Assembly (NCBI GenBank): GCA_964569085.1
Contig: CAZMTA010000020.1
Location: 1 to 64,000 of the forward strand
Origin: JAJCZZ01 sp964569085
GTDB taxonomy: Bacteria; Gemmatimonadota; Gemmatimonadetes; Longimicrobiales; Gaopeijiaceae
Direction of reading: 5' to 3'
DNA length: 64,000 nucleotides
In this document: piece after piece, positions 36,226 through 46,003 of the stretch
How the letters are laid out: every line of letters begins with the position of its first letter
Position numbering within the stretch: position 1 is the first letter of the stretch
Translations under genes and position numbers: made by a program
The notes under the pieces: generated by a model
What the model was told of the DNA's origin: nothing
The model's database searches: none
The model's input: the letters and a program-made list of their open reading frames with translations, nothing else

Positions 36226-36276
36226 GCGGGGTGGGCGCTCTTTTTTTGGCTCCCCCCTTGAGCGGGGAGCCCGCCT

Positions 36277-36738
36277 TCAATCGTCCGCGACGCCGGCCAG
36301 CTTCGAGATCCTCTTCTGTATTTCCTTCCGCCCGGCGGTGGACCGGACGACCACCAGGATCGTGTCGTCCCCGGCCAGCGTCCCGAGCACCTCGGGCCAC
36401 TCCTCCCAGTCGATGGCCGCGGCCACGGTCTGGGCCGCCCCCTTGAGGGTCCGCACCACGAGGAGGTGCTCCACCCCGTCGGCCCGGAGGAACAGCGTCG
36501 GCAGGAGCGACGTGAGCGCCGGGGTGATCTCCCACTCCTCGGGGATGGAGTAGTGGGCCGTGCCGTCGCTCCCGGGGACCTTCACCAGGCGCAGCTCCCG
36601 GATGTCCCGGGAGAGGGTGGCCTGGGTGACCTCGATGCCCTCCTCCTCCAGCAGGGTCTCCCGGAGGCTCTCCTGGCTGGTGACCCGCGTCCGCTTGATG
36701 AGGGAGAGGATGGCGGCCTGGCGTTCCCGCTTGGTCAT
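36277..36738 (-). CDS. argR: Arginine repressor
   Basis: A 153-residue protein. The N-terminal winged helix contains QATLSRDIRELRLVKV, the ArgR recognition helix. The C-terminal hexamerisation and arginine-binding domain includes TLAGDDTILVVVRS with the paired Asp (GDD) that hold arginine. It represses arginine biosynthesis when arginine is plentiful. The gene lies directly upstream of argC on the same strand, 87 nt away, with a G/C-rich hairpin in between. Confidence 0.94.
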   Translation of the reverse strand: MTKRERQAAILSLIKRTRVTSQESLRETLLEEEGIEVTQATLSRDIRELRLVKVPGSDGTAHYSIPEEWEITPALTSLLPTLFLRADGVEHLLVVRTLKGAAQTVAAAIDWEEWPEVLGTLAGDDTILVVVRSTAGRKEIQKRISKLAGVADD

Positions 36739-36841
36739 GGGGGGCTCCGGGATGGGAGGGTGGAGGCCCGACGCGCGACCGCCCCGGCCGACCGCGAGGG
36801 CCGACCGGGGCGGACGCGAACGCGCGCGCGGCGCCCCGAGG

Positions 36842-39655
36842 TCAGAACAGGTCGTACTTGACCCGCAGCATGGCGAACCGGCCGATGCTCGGCACGCCCA
36901 CGAAGGACTTGTATTCGGAGTCGAAGAGGTTGTTCACCATGAGCTGGACCGTGGCGGCCGTGTTGGGGACCTGGTACCCCAGCGTCAGGTCCACCACCTC
37001 GGAGCTGGGCACCTCGCCCTCGAACCCGGCGGAGATGGCCGGGAACGAGCTCTTGAAGCGCACCCGCGTCTCGGCGTTGAAGCCCTGGCGGAGGTTGCGG
37101 TACGACAGGCTCACCGAGCCCTTGTGCTTGGGCGAGTTGAGCGCGATCGGGTCCCCGTCGTCGATGGGGAAGAGGTCGTCGGACACGTAGGAATAGGTCC
37201 CCTGCACCGACCAGTCGTCGTTGACGAACCACTGGAGGGCCAGGTCGCTGCCCCAGAGGTCCAGGTCACCCACGTTGCGGTACGTGACGACGAGGTCCGA
37301 CCCGCCGCTGATCTCCGGAGAGGAGGCCACGCCCAGGGGGATCTGGGCGATCCCCGCCGCGAGCTGCGGCGCCAGCGCCTGGGTCTGCTGCTGGGCCATC
37401 TGCTGCGCCTGGGCCTCGGGCACGCCCGCCGCCCGGAGCTGCTGGTAGATGGCGGTGAAGATGGGCGTGGAGATGAAGGCCCCCACGTCCTGCCCGTTGA
37501 GGAGCACCAGCGGGGTCTGGACCAGGAGCGGCGAGACGAAGTTGTTCTTCCGCGTGAAGTAGACGTCCGCGGTCAGCTTGAGGCGCTGCTCGAGGATGCC
37601 GGTCCAGCCGGCCTCGATGGTCTCGGTGTTGCTCTCCTCGATGCTCGGGACGTCCCGGAGGCGAGTGGCCGCCTGGTCCGCCGGGATGACCCACCCCTCC
37701 GTGGGATGGGCCAGCATGGCGCCGATGTCCGCCGCCGTCGGGTTCAGCCCCAGCAGGACCGGGAGGATCTGCCCCAGCTCGGGCGGGAGGGCCCCCGCGG
37801 CCACCTGGGCCTGGAGCACCTGGATGGCGGCCTGCCAGAAGGCGGGCGCCGCCTGGATGGGGAGCATCTCCCCCGCCCCGGCGGGGTTGAACGGGGACCG
37901 GAAGCCCTTCAGCGAGCCGTCGGCGTTGAGGAGGCTCCACCCGTCCCGGCCGGTGCCGAAGGCGCGGAGGCCGTAGCCCAGCGACGCCAGCCCCGGCGCG
38001 AAGCCGTTGGAGATGTCCAGGAAGTAGTTGAGCGACGACGGCGCCGAGTAGGCCTGGTTGAAGGAGAGGCGGAAGCTCTGCTCCTCCGAGGGCCGGTAGA
38101 CCAGCGCCGCCCGGGGCGAGAACACGTTGTCGTCGAGCACCGAGTGGTGGTCGATGCGGCCCGCGCCCACCAGCTCGAGCCGGTCCGTGAGCGCCCAGCG
38201 GGCCTGGAGGTAGGCGCCGACCTCGTCGATGTCGTCCTCGTCCTCGTAGACCCCGTTGATGTTGCCCTGGGTCTTGGGCCGGGTGGCGAGGTAGTCGATG
38301 CCGTAGGTGAAGTCGAGGGCGTCGTCGGCCACGGCGAAGCCGTGCTGCGCCTGGGCCACGAAGAGCTCGGACTGGTCCACCAGGGGCACGCCGGAGTTCA
38401 GCAGGTAGCTCCCGCCGGCGTCGCTGGTGTTCAGGTAGGCCTGGGCGAAGAAGCGGTCGATGTTCACCCGGCCCTGGAAGAACTCGTACACCCAGTCCTT
38501 CGTCTGCCCCGCGCCGAGACCGGTGAGCTCGATGCCGCTGGAGTTGTTGCGGCCGTACGTGGCCACGAAGGTGCCGTTGTCCATGAAGCGCCAGTCGGCC
38601 CGGGCCTCGACCGAGTACCGCTCGGTGTCGTAGTCCCGGATCCCGATGCGGGCGCAGGCCGCCTGGGCCTCCGCCGCCGTGAGCCCGCGGATCTGCTTGT
38701 CCGCGATGCAGAGGTTCGGGTTGGCGTCCGCGAAGGCGCGGTTGGCCTGCTCCGTGGAGTCGTTGAACGCCCACTCGTCGCCCTGCATGAACTGGCCGGA
38801 GATCTTGAAGCCGAAGTTCTCGTCCAGGAGGAAGGCGGAGCGGAAGGTCCCCTGGAAGACGTCACGCTCCCCGGCGGCCAGGGAGATCGTGGTCCCCTGA
38901 TCCTCCAGCGGCGACTTGGTGAGGATGTGCACCACCCCGTTGGCCGTGTTGGGGCCGTAGAGGGCGGATCCGGGGCCCAGGACCACCTCCATCCGCTCGA
39001 TGTCCTGGTCGGTGGTCGGGATGAAGTGCATCAGGTTCACCCGCAGCGACGGCACCCCGGCCAGGCGGTGGTCCGTCAGCATGTGGAGCGAGCCCGAGAA
39101 GATGTTGTTGAAGCCGCGGACGGCCACGTTGGAGGCCTGGAGCCCGTGCTGGATGATGTCCACGCCGGGAGCCGAGGCGAGGTAGTCCGACGGCTGGGGC
39201 GTCGCCCGCTCGGCGATCTCCACCGAGGAGATGCGGTAGGTGGTGGCCGGGGCCTCGGTGGACTTCTCGGGGGTGCCCCGGGACGCCGACACGATGAGCC
39301 CGTCCAGCTCCTGCGCCTGGGACGGAAGCTCGATGTCGAAGGTCGTGGTCTGGCCCGCGGCGACATCGATCCCGTCGAAGCGGCGGCCGCGGTATCCCAC
39401 GACCTCCACGATCAGGTCGTAGGTGCCCGGCGCGAGCCGGATGCTGTAGCGGCCGTCGTTGCCGCTGAGGGTCCCGGTGGCCTGCGGCCCCCCGAGGACC
39501 TGGATCTGGGCCTGGGTGATCGCCTGGCCGGTCTCCTCGTTCGTGACTCTTCCGGTGAGGGTTCCTTGTTGGGCCGACACTGCGGCCGGGAGCGTCCACA
39601 GCGCCGCCACGGCGACGCCTACCATCCCGAACCACCCTCTCACGAATCGCATCAT
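36842..39655 (-). CDS. TonB-dependent outer-membrane receptor
   Basis: A 937-residue protein. A signal peptide (cleavage near SAQQ) is followed by a carboxypeptidase-regulatory-like (CarbopepD_reg) domain (GTLTGRVTNEETGQAITQAQI), a plug domain (about 130-240, with LRVNLMHFIPTTDQDIERMEVVLGPGSALYGPNTANGVV in segments), and a long beta-barrel ending in the aromatic C-terminus KYDLF. An Ala/Gln-rich loop insertion (about residues 735-800) is unusual. The substrate is unknown. No classical TonB box is clear. The ATG is at 39655 with AGG/GGG upstream. It lies next to argR but faces away from any shared promoter. Confidence 0.92.
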   Translation of the reverse strand: MMRFVRGWFGMVGVAVAALWTLPAAVSAQQGTLTGRVTNEETGQAITQAQIQVLGGPQATGTLSGNDGRYSIRLAPGTYDLIVEVVGYRGRRFDGIDVAAGQTTTFDIELPSQAQELDGLIVSASRGTPEKSTEAPATTYRISSVEIAERATPQPSDYLASAPGVDIIQHGLQASNVAVRGFNNIFSGSLHMLTDHRLAGVPSLRVNLMHFIPTTDQDIERMEVVLGPGSALYGPNTANGVVHILTKSPLEDQGTTISLAAGERDVFQGTFRSAFLLDENFGFKISGQFMQGDEWAFNDSTEQANRAFADANPNLCIADKQIRGLTAAEAQAACARIGIRDYDTERYSVEARADWRFMDNGTFVATYGRNNSSGIELTGLGAGQTKDWVYEFFQGRVNIDRFFAQAYLNTSDAGGSYLLNSGVPLVDQSELFVAQAQHGFAVADDALDFTYGIDYLATRPKTQGNINGVYEDEDDIDEVGAYLQARWALTDRLELVGAGRIDHHSVLDDNVFSPRAALVYRPSEEQSFRLSFNQAYSAPSSLNYFLDISNGFAPGLASLGYGLRAFGTGRDGWSLLNADGSLKGFRSPFNPAGAGEMLPIQAAPAFWQAAIQVLQAQVAAGALPPELGQILPVLLGLNPTAADIGAMLAHPTEGWVIPADQAATRLRDVPSIEESNTETIEAGWTGILEQRLKLTADVYFTRKNNFVSPLLVQTPLVLLNGQDVGAFISTPIFTAIYQQLRAAGVPEAQAQQMAQQQTQALAPQLAAGIAQIPLGVASSPEISGGSDLVVTYRNVGDLDLWGSDLALQWFVNDDWSVQGTYSYVSDDLFPIDDGDPIALNSPKHKGSVSLSYRNLRQGFNAETRVRFKSSFPAISAGFEGEVPSSEVVDLTLGYQVPNTAATVQLMVNNLFDSEYKSFVGVPSIGRFAMLRVKYDLF

Positions 39656-39700
39656 GGACCCTACCTGAATTGGTATGAATCGACGGGAATTCACGGCGCG

Positions 39701-39729
39701 AAAGTACGCATAAGCGCCGGCGGGAACAA
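39701..39729 (-). promoter_or_regulatory. Candidate promoter of the TonB receptor gene
   Basis: TTGTTC (39729-39724) and TACTTT (39706-39701), 17 nt apart on the minus strand, in an AT-richer patch about 45 nt upstream of the receptor start. Confidence 0.4.
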
Positions 39730-39743
39730 ACCCCGCCGCGCCA

Positions 39744-42700
39744 TCATCGGCCTCCGGGGCCGTCCTCCTCGGTCACGGGCCGCTCGGCGTCGGTGGGATC
39801 CCGGACGATGACGTGGGGCAGCCCGAGCTCCCGGAGCAGGGCCTCGAACGCCGCCAGCTCCTCGTCCAGGATCACGTCGCGGGTGTCGGCGTGGGCCTCC
39901 CACATGGCGGCCAGATCCCCGAGGCGGGCCCGGGCGCCCTCGGTGACCGGAGGCTCGGTGCCGTCCACGGAGCCCACGAGGGCCAGGATCTGGGCGTCGA
40001 GCTGGTTCAGGTAGTTGATGACGTCCTGGAAGGTGCGCTGGTCGGGCTGGACCAGCTCCTCCTCCCAGGCGGTGATGCGGGCCTGGAGCGAGTCGCCCAC
40101 CGCGGCCACGGTGTCGGCGTGCTCCGTGTCGGCGGCGCGGGCCACCACGTCCCCCACCTGCTCGCGCACGCTGCGGAGCCGGACGATGGAGCGGTAGAGC
40201 TCCCGGACCATCTCCTGGGCCTCCGCCACGAAGGCGTCCTGCGCCGCGTACTGGGCGGCGGTGGCGTTCCGCCGGGGGTCGGGGCGGACCTCGAAGGACC
40301 GGGTCACGACGTCGTCGCCGTGGGTCAGGCGGACCCGGTACGTGCCCGGGGGCATGACCCGACCGGCCAGGGAGCCGAAGGGGATCAGCCCCTCCACCTC
40401 CGGGAGCCCCTCGGTGCGGAAGTTCCACGCCACCCGGTTCAGCCCCGCCTCCGGCGTGATGCGGGAGAAGGACTCGTTCCCGGCCTCGGCCGGGTCGCTG
40501 GCGTAGGTGCGGACCACCGCTCCGTCGGCGTCGAGGATCTCGAGGGTCACCAGGCCCTCCGGCGCCTCGTCGAAGCGGTAGAAGATCTGGGCGCCCGAGG
40601 GCGGGTTCTCGCCGGTGCGGGCGCCGCCCCCTCCGAAGAAGGTGGCCTGGACCGCCGGCGCCGGCTCGAAGAGGTGCATGGGCCCGGTAGCCACCTCCTC
40701 CGTCCACTGGCGGAGGGGCGTGAGGTCGTCCAGGACCCAGAACCCCCGGCCCTGGGTGGCCGCCACCAGGTCGTCGTCCTTGACCGTCAGGTCCGTGATG
40801 GGCACCACCGGGAGGTCCAGCTGGAACGCGTGCCAGCTCTGGCCGCCGTCCACCGAGACGTACGGACCGCCCTCGGTGCCGGCGTAGAGGAGGCCCGGCC
40901 GCACCGGGTCCTCCCGGACGACGCGCACCCAGTCCTCGCCTTCGATCCCCCGCACCGTCCGCTCCCAGCTCCCGCCGAAGTCGTCGGTGCGGAAGACGTG
41001 GGGCGTGAAGTCGTTGAACTTGTAGTTCGTCGCCACGATCCAGGCCGTGGCCGGGTCGTGGGGCGACACCTCGATGGAGTTGATCAGCGCCTCGCCGATC
41101 CCGGGGGGCGTGACGTCGGTCCAGCTCTCACCGCCGTTGCGGGTCACGTGGACCAGCCCGTCGTCGCTCCCCGTCCACACCACGTCCGGGTCGTGGGGGG
41201 AGAGCTCGATGTACGTGAGCGTGTTGTAGTTCTCGCCCCCGGCGCCCTCGTTGGTGATGGGCCCGCCGCCCAGCCCCTGGCGCTCCTCCTGGTCCCGGGT
41301 GAGGTCGGGGCTGATCACGTCCCAGCTCTGCCCCCGGTCCTCGGTCCGCAGCACGACGTTCCCGCCGTGGTAGATGACGTCGGGATCCTGGGGCGAGGCC
41401 ACGATGGGCGCGTTCCAGTTGAACCGGTAGCGCTGCTCCCGGGGGAGCGTGCCCAGCCCCAGGAAGGGATAGGCCATGATGGGCTTGGACTCGGCCGTCG
41501 CCCGGCTCCACACGTCGATGAGCCCCTGGTAGCAGCCGCCGTACACGAAGTCCGGGTCGTCCGGGTCGAAGGCCAGGAAGGCGCTCTCGCATCCCGAGAC
41601 GGAGTAGAAGTCGGACCACCCGATGCCGCCCGGGGACGCCGACGCGATCCCGATGGCCGAGTTGTCCTGCTGCCCCCCGTAGATGTGGTACGGGAAGCGG
41701 TCGTCGGTGATCACGCGGTAGAACTGGGCCGTGGGCTGGTTGTTCAGCGTGCTCCAGGTCTCCCCGCCGTTCACGGTGATCTCGGCGCCGCCGTCGTCGG
41801 CCAGGATCATGCGGTCCGGCTCGTCGGGGTCGATCCAGAGGTCGTGGGTGTCCCCGTGGCCGACGGGCAGGCTCTCGAAGGTGCGCCCGCCGTCGATGGA
41901 GCGGAGCATGGGCGCGTTGAGGACGTAGACCGTGTTCTCGTCCTGGGGGTCCGCGTAGATCTCCATGTAGTACCAGGAGCGCGTCTGGGTGATGCGGGCG
42001 TCCGTGGTCTGGCGCCAGGTGGCGCCGGCGTCGTCGGAGCGGTAGACGCCTCCCTTGCCGTCGGCGGCCTCGATGTTCGCGTAGACCACGTCGGGATCGG
42101 CACGGGAGACGTCGATGCCGATCTTCCCCATGAGGTCGGGGAGGCCCTCGGTGAGCTCCGTCCAGGTGTCCCCGCCGTCGGTGCTCTTCCAGATCCCCGA
42201 GCCGGGGCCGCCCGAGCGCACCTGCCAGGGATAGCGGCGGTGGTCCCAGAAGGCGGCGTAGAGGATCCGGGGATTCGTCATGTCCATGGAGAGCTCGACG
42301 GCCCCGGACTCCTGGTCCACGTAGAGCACCTTCTCCCAGGTGTCCCCGCCGTCCAGGCTCCGGTACACGCCCCGCGCCTCGGTGGCGCCGTACGGCGAGC
42401 CCTGGGCCGCCACGAAGACCCGGTCCGGGTCCCGGGGATCGATCTGGATGCGGGCGATCTGCCGGGTATCGTCCAGCCCGACGTGGGTCCAGCTCCGGCC
42501 GCCGTCCACCGACTTGTAGACGCCGTCGCCGTGGGAGGTGGTGACGCCCCGCACGGGGTGCTCTCCCATGCCCGCGTAGACCACCTGGGGATCGGACTCG
42601 GAGACGGCCACCGCGCCCACGGAGCCCGTGGCGAAGAAGCCGTCGGACACGTTCCGCCACACCTCGCCGCCGTCGGTGGTCTTCCAGACCCCGCCCCCGG

Positions 42701-42896
42701 TGGCCCCCATGTAGAAGGTGTGGGGCTGGCCGCGCACCCCGGTGGCGGCCACCGCCCGGCCACCCCGGAAGGGTCCCACCAGGCGCCAATCCAGGGCGTC
42801 GAGCGCGTCCACGTCGAGCCAGTCCTGGGCCGAGGCGGGAGGCGCGGGGAGCGCGAGGAGGACGAGGGCGACGAGCGTTGCGAGGGGACGGAGCAT
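39744..42896 (-). CDS. Large secreted BNR/sortilin-type repeat protein
   Basis: A 1,050-residue secreted protein with a signal peptide cut near SAQDW. It contains many BNR/Asp-box repeats (S-x-D-x-G-x-x-W, for example TTDGGEVW, SVDGGRSW, STDGGDTW, TRNGGESW, SVDGGQSW) forming one or two beta-propellers over about 30-720, then a FlgD-like beta domain (LVTLEILDADGAVVRTY) and a helical C-terminal tail. The fold is shared with sortilins and WD40/YVTN-like proteins. Similar proteins are abundant in Gemmatimonadota and Acidobacteriota and lack a known function. The ATG is at 42896; it is divergent from the dehydratase gene. Confidence 0.85.
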   Translation of the reverse strand: MLRPLATLVALVLLALPAPPASAQDWLDVDALDALDWRLVGPFRGGRAVAATGVRGQPHTFYMGATGGGVWKTTDGGEVWRNVSDGFFATGSVGAVAVSESDPQVVYAGMGEHPVRGVTTSHGDGVYKSVDGGRSWTHVGLDDTRQIARIQIDPRDPDRVFVAAQGSPYGATEARGVYRSLDGGDTWEKVLYVDQESGAVELSMDMTNPRILYAAFWDHRRYPWQVRSGGPGSGIWKSTDGGDTWTELTEGLPDLMGKIGIDVSRADPDVVYANIEAADGKGGVYRSDDAGATWRQTTDARITQTRSWYYMEIYADPQDENTVYVLNAPMLRSIDGGRTFESLPVGHGDTHDLWIDPDEPDRMILADDGGAEITVNGGETWSTLNNQPTAQFYRVITDDRFPYHIYGGQQDNSAIGIASASPGGIGWSDFYSVSGCESAFLAFDPDDPDFVYGGCYQGLIDVWSRATAESKPIMAYPFLGLGTLPREQRYRFNWNAPIVASPQDPDVIYHGGNVVLRTEDRGQSWDVISPDLTRDQEERQGLGGGPITNEGAGGENYNTLTYIELSPHDPDVVWTGSDDGLVHVTRNGGESWTDVTPPGIGEALINSIEVSPHDPATAWIVATNYKFNDFTPHVFRTDDFGGSWERTVRGIEGEDWVRVVREDPVRPGLLYAGTEGGPYVSVDGGQSWHAFQLDLPVVPITDLTVKDDDLVAATQGRGFWVLDDLTPLRQWTEEVATGPMHLFEPAPAVQATFFGGGGARTGENPPSGAQIFYRFDEAPEGLVTLEILDADGAVVRTYASDPAEAGNESFSRITPEAGLNRVAWNFRTEGLPEVEGLIPFGSLAGRVMPPGTYRVRLTHGDDVVTRSFEVRPDPRRNATAAQYAAQDAFVAEAQEMVRELYRSIVRLRSVREQVGDVVARAADTEHADTVAAVGDSLQARITAWEEELVQPDQRTFQDVINYLNQLDAQILALVGSVDGTEPPVTEGARARLGDLAAMWEAHADTRDVILDEELAAFEALLRELGLPHVIVRDPTDAERPVTEEDGPGGR

Positions 42897-42977
42897 CTTG
42901 GCCTCCAGGGGTTCACGGGGCGTCGGTCCGATGCTATCCTGCCCCGCTCCGCACGACCAGCCCCACGGACGAGGCCC

Positions 42978-43946
42978 ATGACCACCCACGCCTTCCACCG
43001 CGACCGCTTCGAAGAGGCCCGGGCCCTGGTGTCCGGATCCGTGCACCGGACCCCCCTGGTCCGCTCCCGCTCCCTCTCGGAGCGCGTGGGCGCACCGGTC
43101 TACCTGAAGTGCGAGAACCTCCAGAAGACCGGGGCGTTCAAGGTCCGGGGGGCGCTCCACCGGCTCCTGAAGCTCGACCGGGCGGACCGCGAGAAGGGCG
43201 TGGTGACCATCTCGGCGGGGAACCACGCCCAGGCGGTGGCGTGGGCGGCCGCCGCGGCCGGGGTGCCCTCCACGGTGGTCATGCCGGAGAAGGCCTCCCG
43301 GACCAAGGCGGAGGCCTCCCGGGGCTACGGCGCCGAGGTCATCCTCCACGGCACCGCGGCCCAGGCGTTCGAGAAGGCCTTCGCGCTGGCCGAGGAGCGG
43401 GGGATGACCTTCGTCCACCCCTTCGACGACCCGGAGGTGGTGGCGGGCCACGGGAGCTGCGGCCTGGAGATCGTGGAGGACCTCCCCGACGTGGCCACCA
43501 TCGTGGTGCCGGTGGGCGGGGGCGGCCTCATCTCGGGGATCGCGGCGGCCGTGGCCGCGGTCCGCCCGGGCGTCGACGTCTGGGGGGTGGAGCCCCGGGG
43601 CGCCGCCGCCATGACGCGGAGCCTGGAGGCCGGCCGGGCGGTCCACCTGGACGAGGTGGACACCGTGGCCGACGGGCTCGGCGCGCCCATGGCCGGGGCG
43701 CTCAACTACGAGCTCGTGCGGGAGCACGTCCGGGGCGTGGTCCTGGTGGACGACGACGAGATCGTGGAGGCGATGAAGCTCCTGCTGGAGCGGACGAAGC
43801 TGCTGGCGGAGCCGGCGGGGGCCGCGGGCCTGGCCGCCCTCCTCCAGGGCCGGATCGAGCTCCGGGAGGGCGGCCCGGTGGCCGTCGTCCTCTCCGGAGG
43901 GAACGTGGACCTGCCGCTGCTCGGGCGCCTCCTGGGCGACGCCTGA
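42978..43946 (+). CDS. Fold-type II PLP enzyme, threonine/serine dehydratase family
   Basis: A 322-residue enzyme without the C-terminal ACT regulatory domain, like catabolic threonine dehydratases and serine racemase. The PLP Lys is in TGAFKVRGA; SAGNHAQAVA, VPVGGGGLISG and LSGGNVDL complete the active site. By family it eliminates water from Ser/Thr. Its stop overlaps the egtC start (TGATG), so the two are translationally coupled. That raises the possibility of a role in ergothioneine synthesis, where the usual C-S lyase EgtE is missing here. Confidence 0.88.
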   Translation: MTTHAFHRDRFEEARALVSGSVHRTPLVRSRSLSERVGAPVYLKCENLQKTGAFKVRGALHRLLKLDRADREKGVVTISAGNHAQAVAWAAAAAGVPSTVVMPEKASRTKAEASRGYGAEVILHGTAAQAFEKAFALAEERGMTFVHPFDDPEVVAGHGSCGLEIVEDLPDVATIVVPVGGGGLISGIAAAVAAVRPGVDVWGVEPRGAAAMTRSLEAGRAVHLDEVDTVADGLGAPMAGALNYELVREHVRGVVLVDDDEIVEAMKLLLERTKLLAEPAGAAGLAALLQGRIELREGGPVAVVLSGGNVDLPLLGRLLGDA

Positions 43947-44725
43947 TGTGCCGCCTCGTGGCGTACGCGGGCGCCGAGACCCCGTTGGCGCCCCTCCTCT
44001 ACGGCGGCACCCACTCCCTCCACCACCAGAGCTGGGCGCCCCGGGAGCTCCTCTCCGGCTCGGTGAACGCCGACGGCTGGGGGGTGGCCTGGCACGACGG
44101 CGCCGGGGCGCGTCGGCTGGCTGAGCCCCGACCGGTCTGGCAGGAAGGCCACCTCCGGAGCCTCCTGGCCGGCGTGCGGGCCCCCGTGGCGGTGGCCGCC
44201 CTGCGGAACGCCACGCCCGGCATCCCTCCGGACCGCTCCGGGCTGCTCCCCATGGTGGCGCGGGGCTGGATCTTCGTGCTCAACGGCTCCGTCCCCGACT
44301 TCCGGCGCGCCCACATGAGGGCCCTGCGGGCCTCCCTCCCGGACGAGCTCTACGGCACCCTGCAGGGCTCGTCGGACTCGGAGACGCTCTTCCTCCTGGC
44401 GCTGGCGGCGCTGGAGCGTGGCGCGAGTCCGTGGGCGGCGTTGGAGGACGCGGTGGACAAGGTCCGGGCCCGGGTGGGGGACGACGAGGCCCAGCTCACC
44501 CTGGTCCTGGCCGGCGCCGACGGGGTCTGGGCGCTCCGCACCTCCACGGTGGCCCGGACCAACTCCCTCTACCTGGCCCGGGGGCACGAGCTGGCGCCGG
44601 GCGGCGCCCTCCTGGCCTCGGAGAGGCTCGACGAAGCCGCGACGTGGGAGGAGCTCCCCGCCCACGCCCGGATCCGTCTGGCGGCGAGCCCGGACGAGGT
44701 CCAGGTGGAGGCGCTGGCGGGCTGA
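43946..44725 (+). CDS. egtC: Ergothioneine biosynthesis class II glutamine amidotransferase-like hydrolase
   Basis: A 259-residue Ntn hydrolase that begins Met-Cys (MCRLVAYAG), so Cys2 becomes the N-terminal nucleophile after Met removal. The SVNADGWGVAWH and FVLNGSVPDF segments match the class II amidotransferase fold as in EgtC. EgtC removes glutamate from gamma-glutamyl-hercynylcysteine sulfoxide. It is coupled to the PLP enzyme upstream and converges on egtA, 15 nt away. Confidence 0.88.
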   Translation: MCRLVAYAGAETPLAPLLYGGTHSLHHQSWAPRELLSGSVNADGWGVAWHDGAGARRLAEPRPVWQEGHLRSLLAGVRAPVAVAALRNATPGIPPDRSGLLPMVARGWIFVLNGSVPDFRRAHMRALRASLPDELYGTLQGSSDSETLFLLALAALERGASPWAALEDAVDKVRARVGDDEAQLTLVLAGADGVWALRTSTVARTNSLYLARGHELAPGGALLASERLDEAATWEELPAHARIRLAASPDEVQVEALAG

Positions 44726-44740
44726 CCCCGCCCGCCTGGC

Positions 44741-46003
44741 TCAGCGCTGGAAGGGATCCAGGTCGTCGGGCTCGTGCCCCGGGTCCTCCCCCCGGGCCGT
44801 GAAGCGCGCCCGGAACGCCCGGGCCACCTCCACCGCGTCGCCCGTGTCCCGGTCCCGGGCCTGTCGCGCCGCCCCCTCCAGGGCCAGGTCGAAGAGCTGG
44901 AGCGCCGTGTCGGCCAGCTCGGGGTCGCCGAGCCCGCTCCGTCCCGCCGCGGCCAGCCGCGCCGCATCCGCCGGAGGCAGGAGGCGATGGGCCTCGCGCA
45001 GCGCCACCGGGTCGTAGAGGACGCCGGTGACCAGGACGACCGGAGCGGGGAGCCACACCGCCGGGAGGGCGTCCACCGACCGGATCTCCAGGTAGCGCCG
45101 GGGCCGGACCTCGGGGAAGAGCGTCGTCAGGTGGGCCCGCCACGCCGCCAGGTCCGCGCCGGCCTCCCAGCTCGCCCGGAAGGGACGGGCCTCCTCCTCG
45201 TCCGGCGCGCCCAGGAAGTCCCGCGCCGCCATGGCGAAGGCCAGATACTCCCGGGCCGGGTCCGACTCGTCCCCGAAGACCCCGGTCCGAGACGGGTCCA
45301 GGTGACGCCACTGCTCGGCCCGGGCGGAGCGGAGCCCCGGCTCGACGCCGGCGGCCCGGGGGGAGTTGGCGAAGATGGCCGTGAGGTACGGCGCCATGCG
45401 GTTGGCCACCGCCCACCGGCGCACCGCCCGTCCGCCCAGGTCCACGTTCACGTGCACGGCGGCGCTGTTGAGCATCATGCGGCGGCCCCACGGCCCCACC
45501 GTCGCGTAGTGGCGGAGCTGGCGACGGTACCGGGGAGACGTGAGGCCGAGGGGCACGGCCTCCGCGTCGGTCTCCGGGTCCATGCCCCGGGCGAGGAGGC
45601 GGATCCCCCGGTCGGCGGCGGCGGCATGGAGGAGCCCCAGCGCCCCGCGGGCCGAGCGCACCGTGGCCCCGGGGCTCCGGGAGGCGACGGTCCGCACCTC
45701 GAGCTGCCCGCCCGGCTCGAAGGTCACCGACGCCCCGTCGGGGCCGTACCACGCCCGGGTGCCGTCGGCGGACTCCCGACAGCTCCAGCCTTCCTCCCGA
45801 GCCAGGACGTCGACCAGCGTCCGGGAGGAGAGGGCGTCGGGGTCCGGGGCCGTCAGCGGGAGGCGACGTCCGTCGGGGCCGAGCGGGACCACCTCCACCT
45901 CGAGCCCCACCCGCAGCCCCTCCTCTCCCGGGCGCGAGGCGGACAGCGCCCCCCGCACCTCGTCCAGGAGGTCGGCGTGGGACGGGGAGCGGGACTCCGT
46001 CAC
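44741..46003 (-). CDS. egtA: Glutamate-cysteine ligase of the ergothioneine pathway
   Basis: A 420-residue GCS2-type ligase. It has GLEVEVVPL (acidic metal ligands) at the start, MMLNSAAVHVNVDLG in the core and PRRYLEIRSVDALPAVW later. It joins glutamate to cysteine with ATP to supply gamma-glutamylcysteine to EgtB. The GTG start at 46003 overlaps the egtD stop by 4 nt. Last gene of egtB-egtD-egtA. Confidence 0.87.
   Translation of the reverse strand: MTESRSPSHADLLDEVRGALSASRPGEEGLRVGLEVEVVPLGPDGRRLPLTAPDPDALSSRTLVDVLAREEGWSCRESADGTRAWYGPDGASVTFEPGGQLEVRTVASRSPGATVRSARGALGLLHAAAADRGIRLLARGMDPETDAEAVPLGLTSPRYRRQLRHYATVGPWGRRMMLNSAAVHVNVDLGGRAVRRWAVANRMAPYLTAIFANSPRAAGVEPGLRSARAEQWRHLDPSRTGVFGDESDPAREYLAFAMAARDFLGAPDEEEARPFRASWEAGADLAAWRAHLTTLFPEVRPRRYLEIRSVDALPAVWLPAPVVLVTGVLYDPVALREAHRLLPPADAARLAAAGRSGLGDPELADTALQLFDLALEGAARQARDRDTGDAVEVARAFRARFTARGEDPGHEPDDLDPFQR

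Noticed and set aside
36248..36271. GGCTCCCC/GGGGAGCC hairpin beside a run of seven T between argR and argC, considered as a terminator
   Set aside because: The T-run lies on the 5' side on the plus strand, so on the minus strand (direction of argR and argC) the hairpin is followed by A's; it cannot be an intrinsic terminator for either gene.
39666..39681. TGAATTGGTATGAATC upstream of the TonB receptor, considered as an ARG box
   Set aside because: The right half reads ATGAA rather than ATTCA, so there is no dyad; the arginine link is not supported.
39701..39730. Bacteroidetes-type -33/-7 promoter (TTTG and TAnnTTTG-like) for the TonB receptor
   Set aside because: The same bases fit an ordinary sigma-70 pair with 17-nt spacing, and the perfect TTGACA/TATAAT elsewhere shows a standard housekeeping sigma factor.
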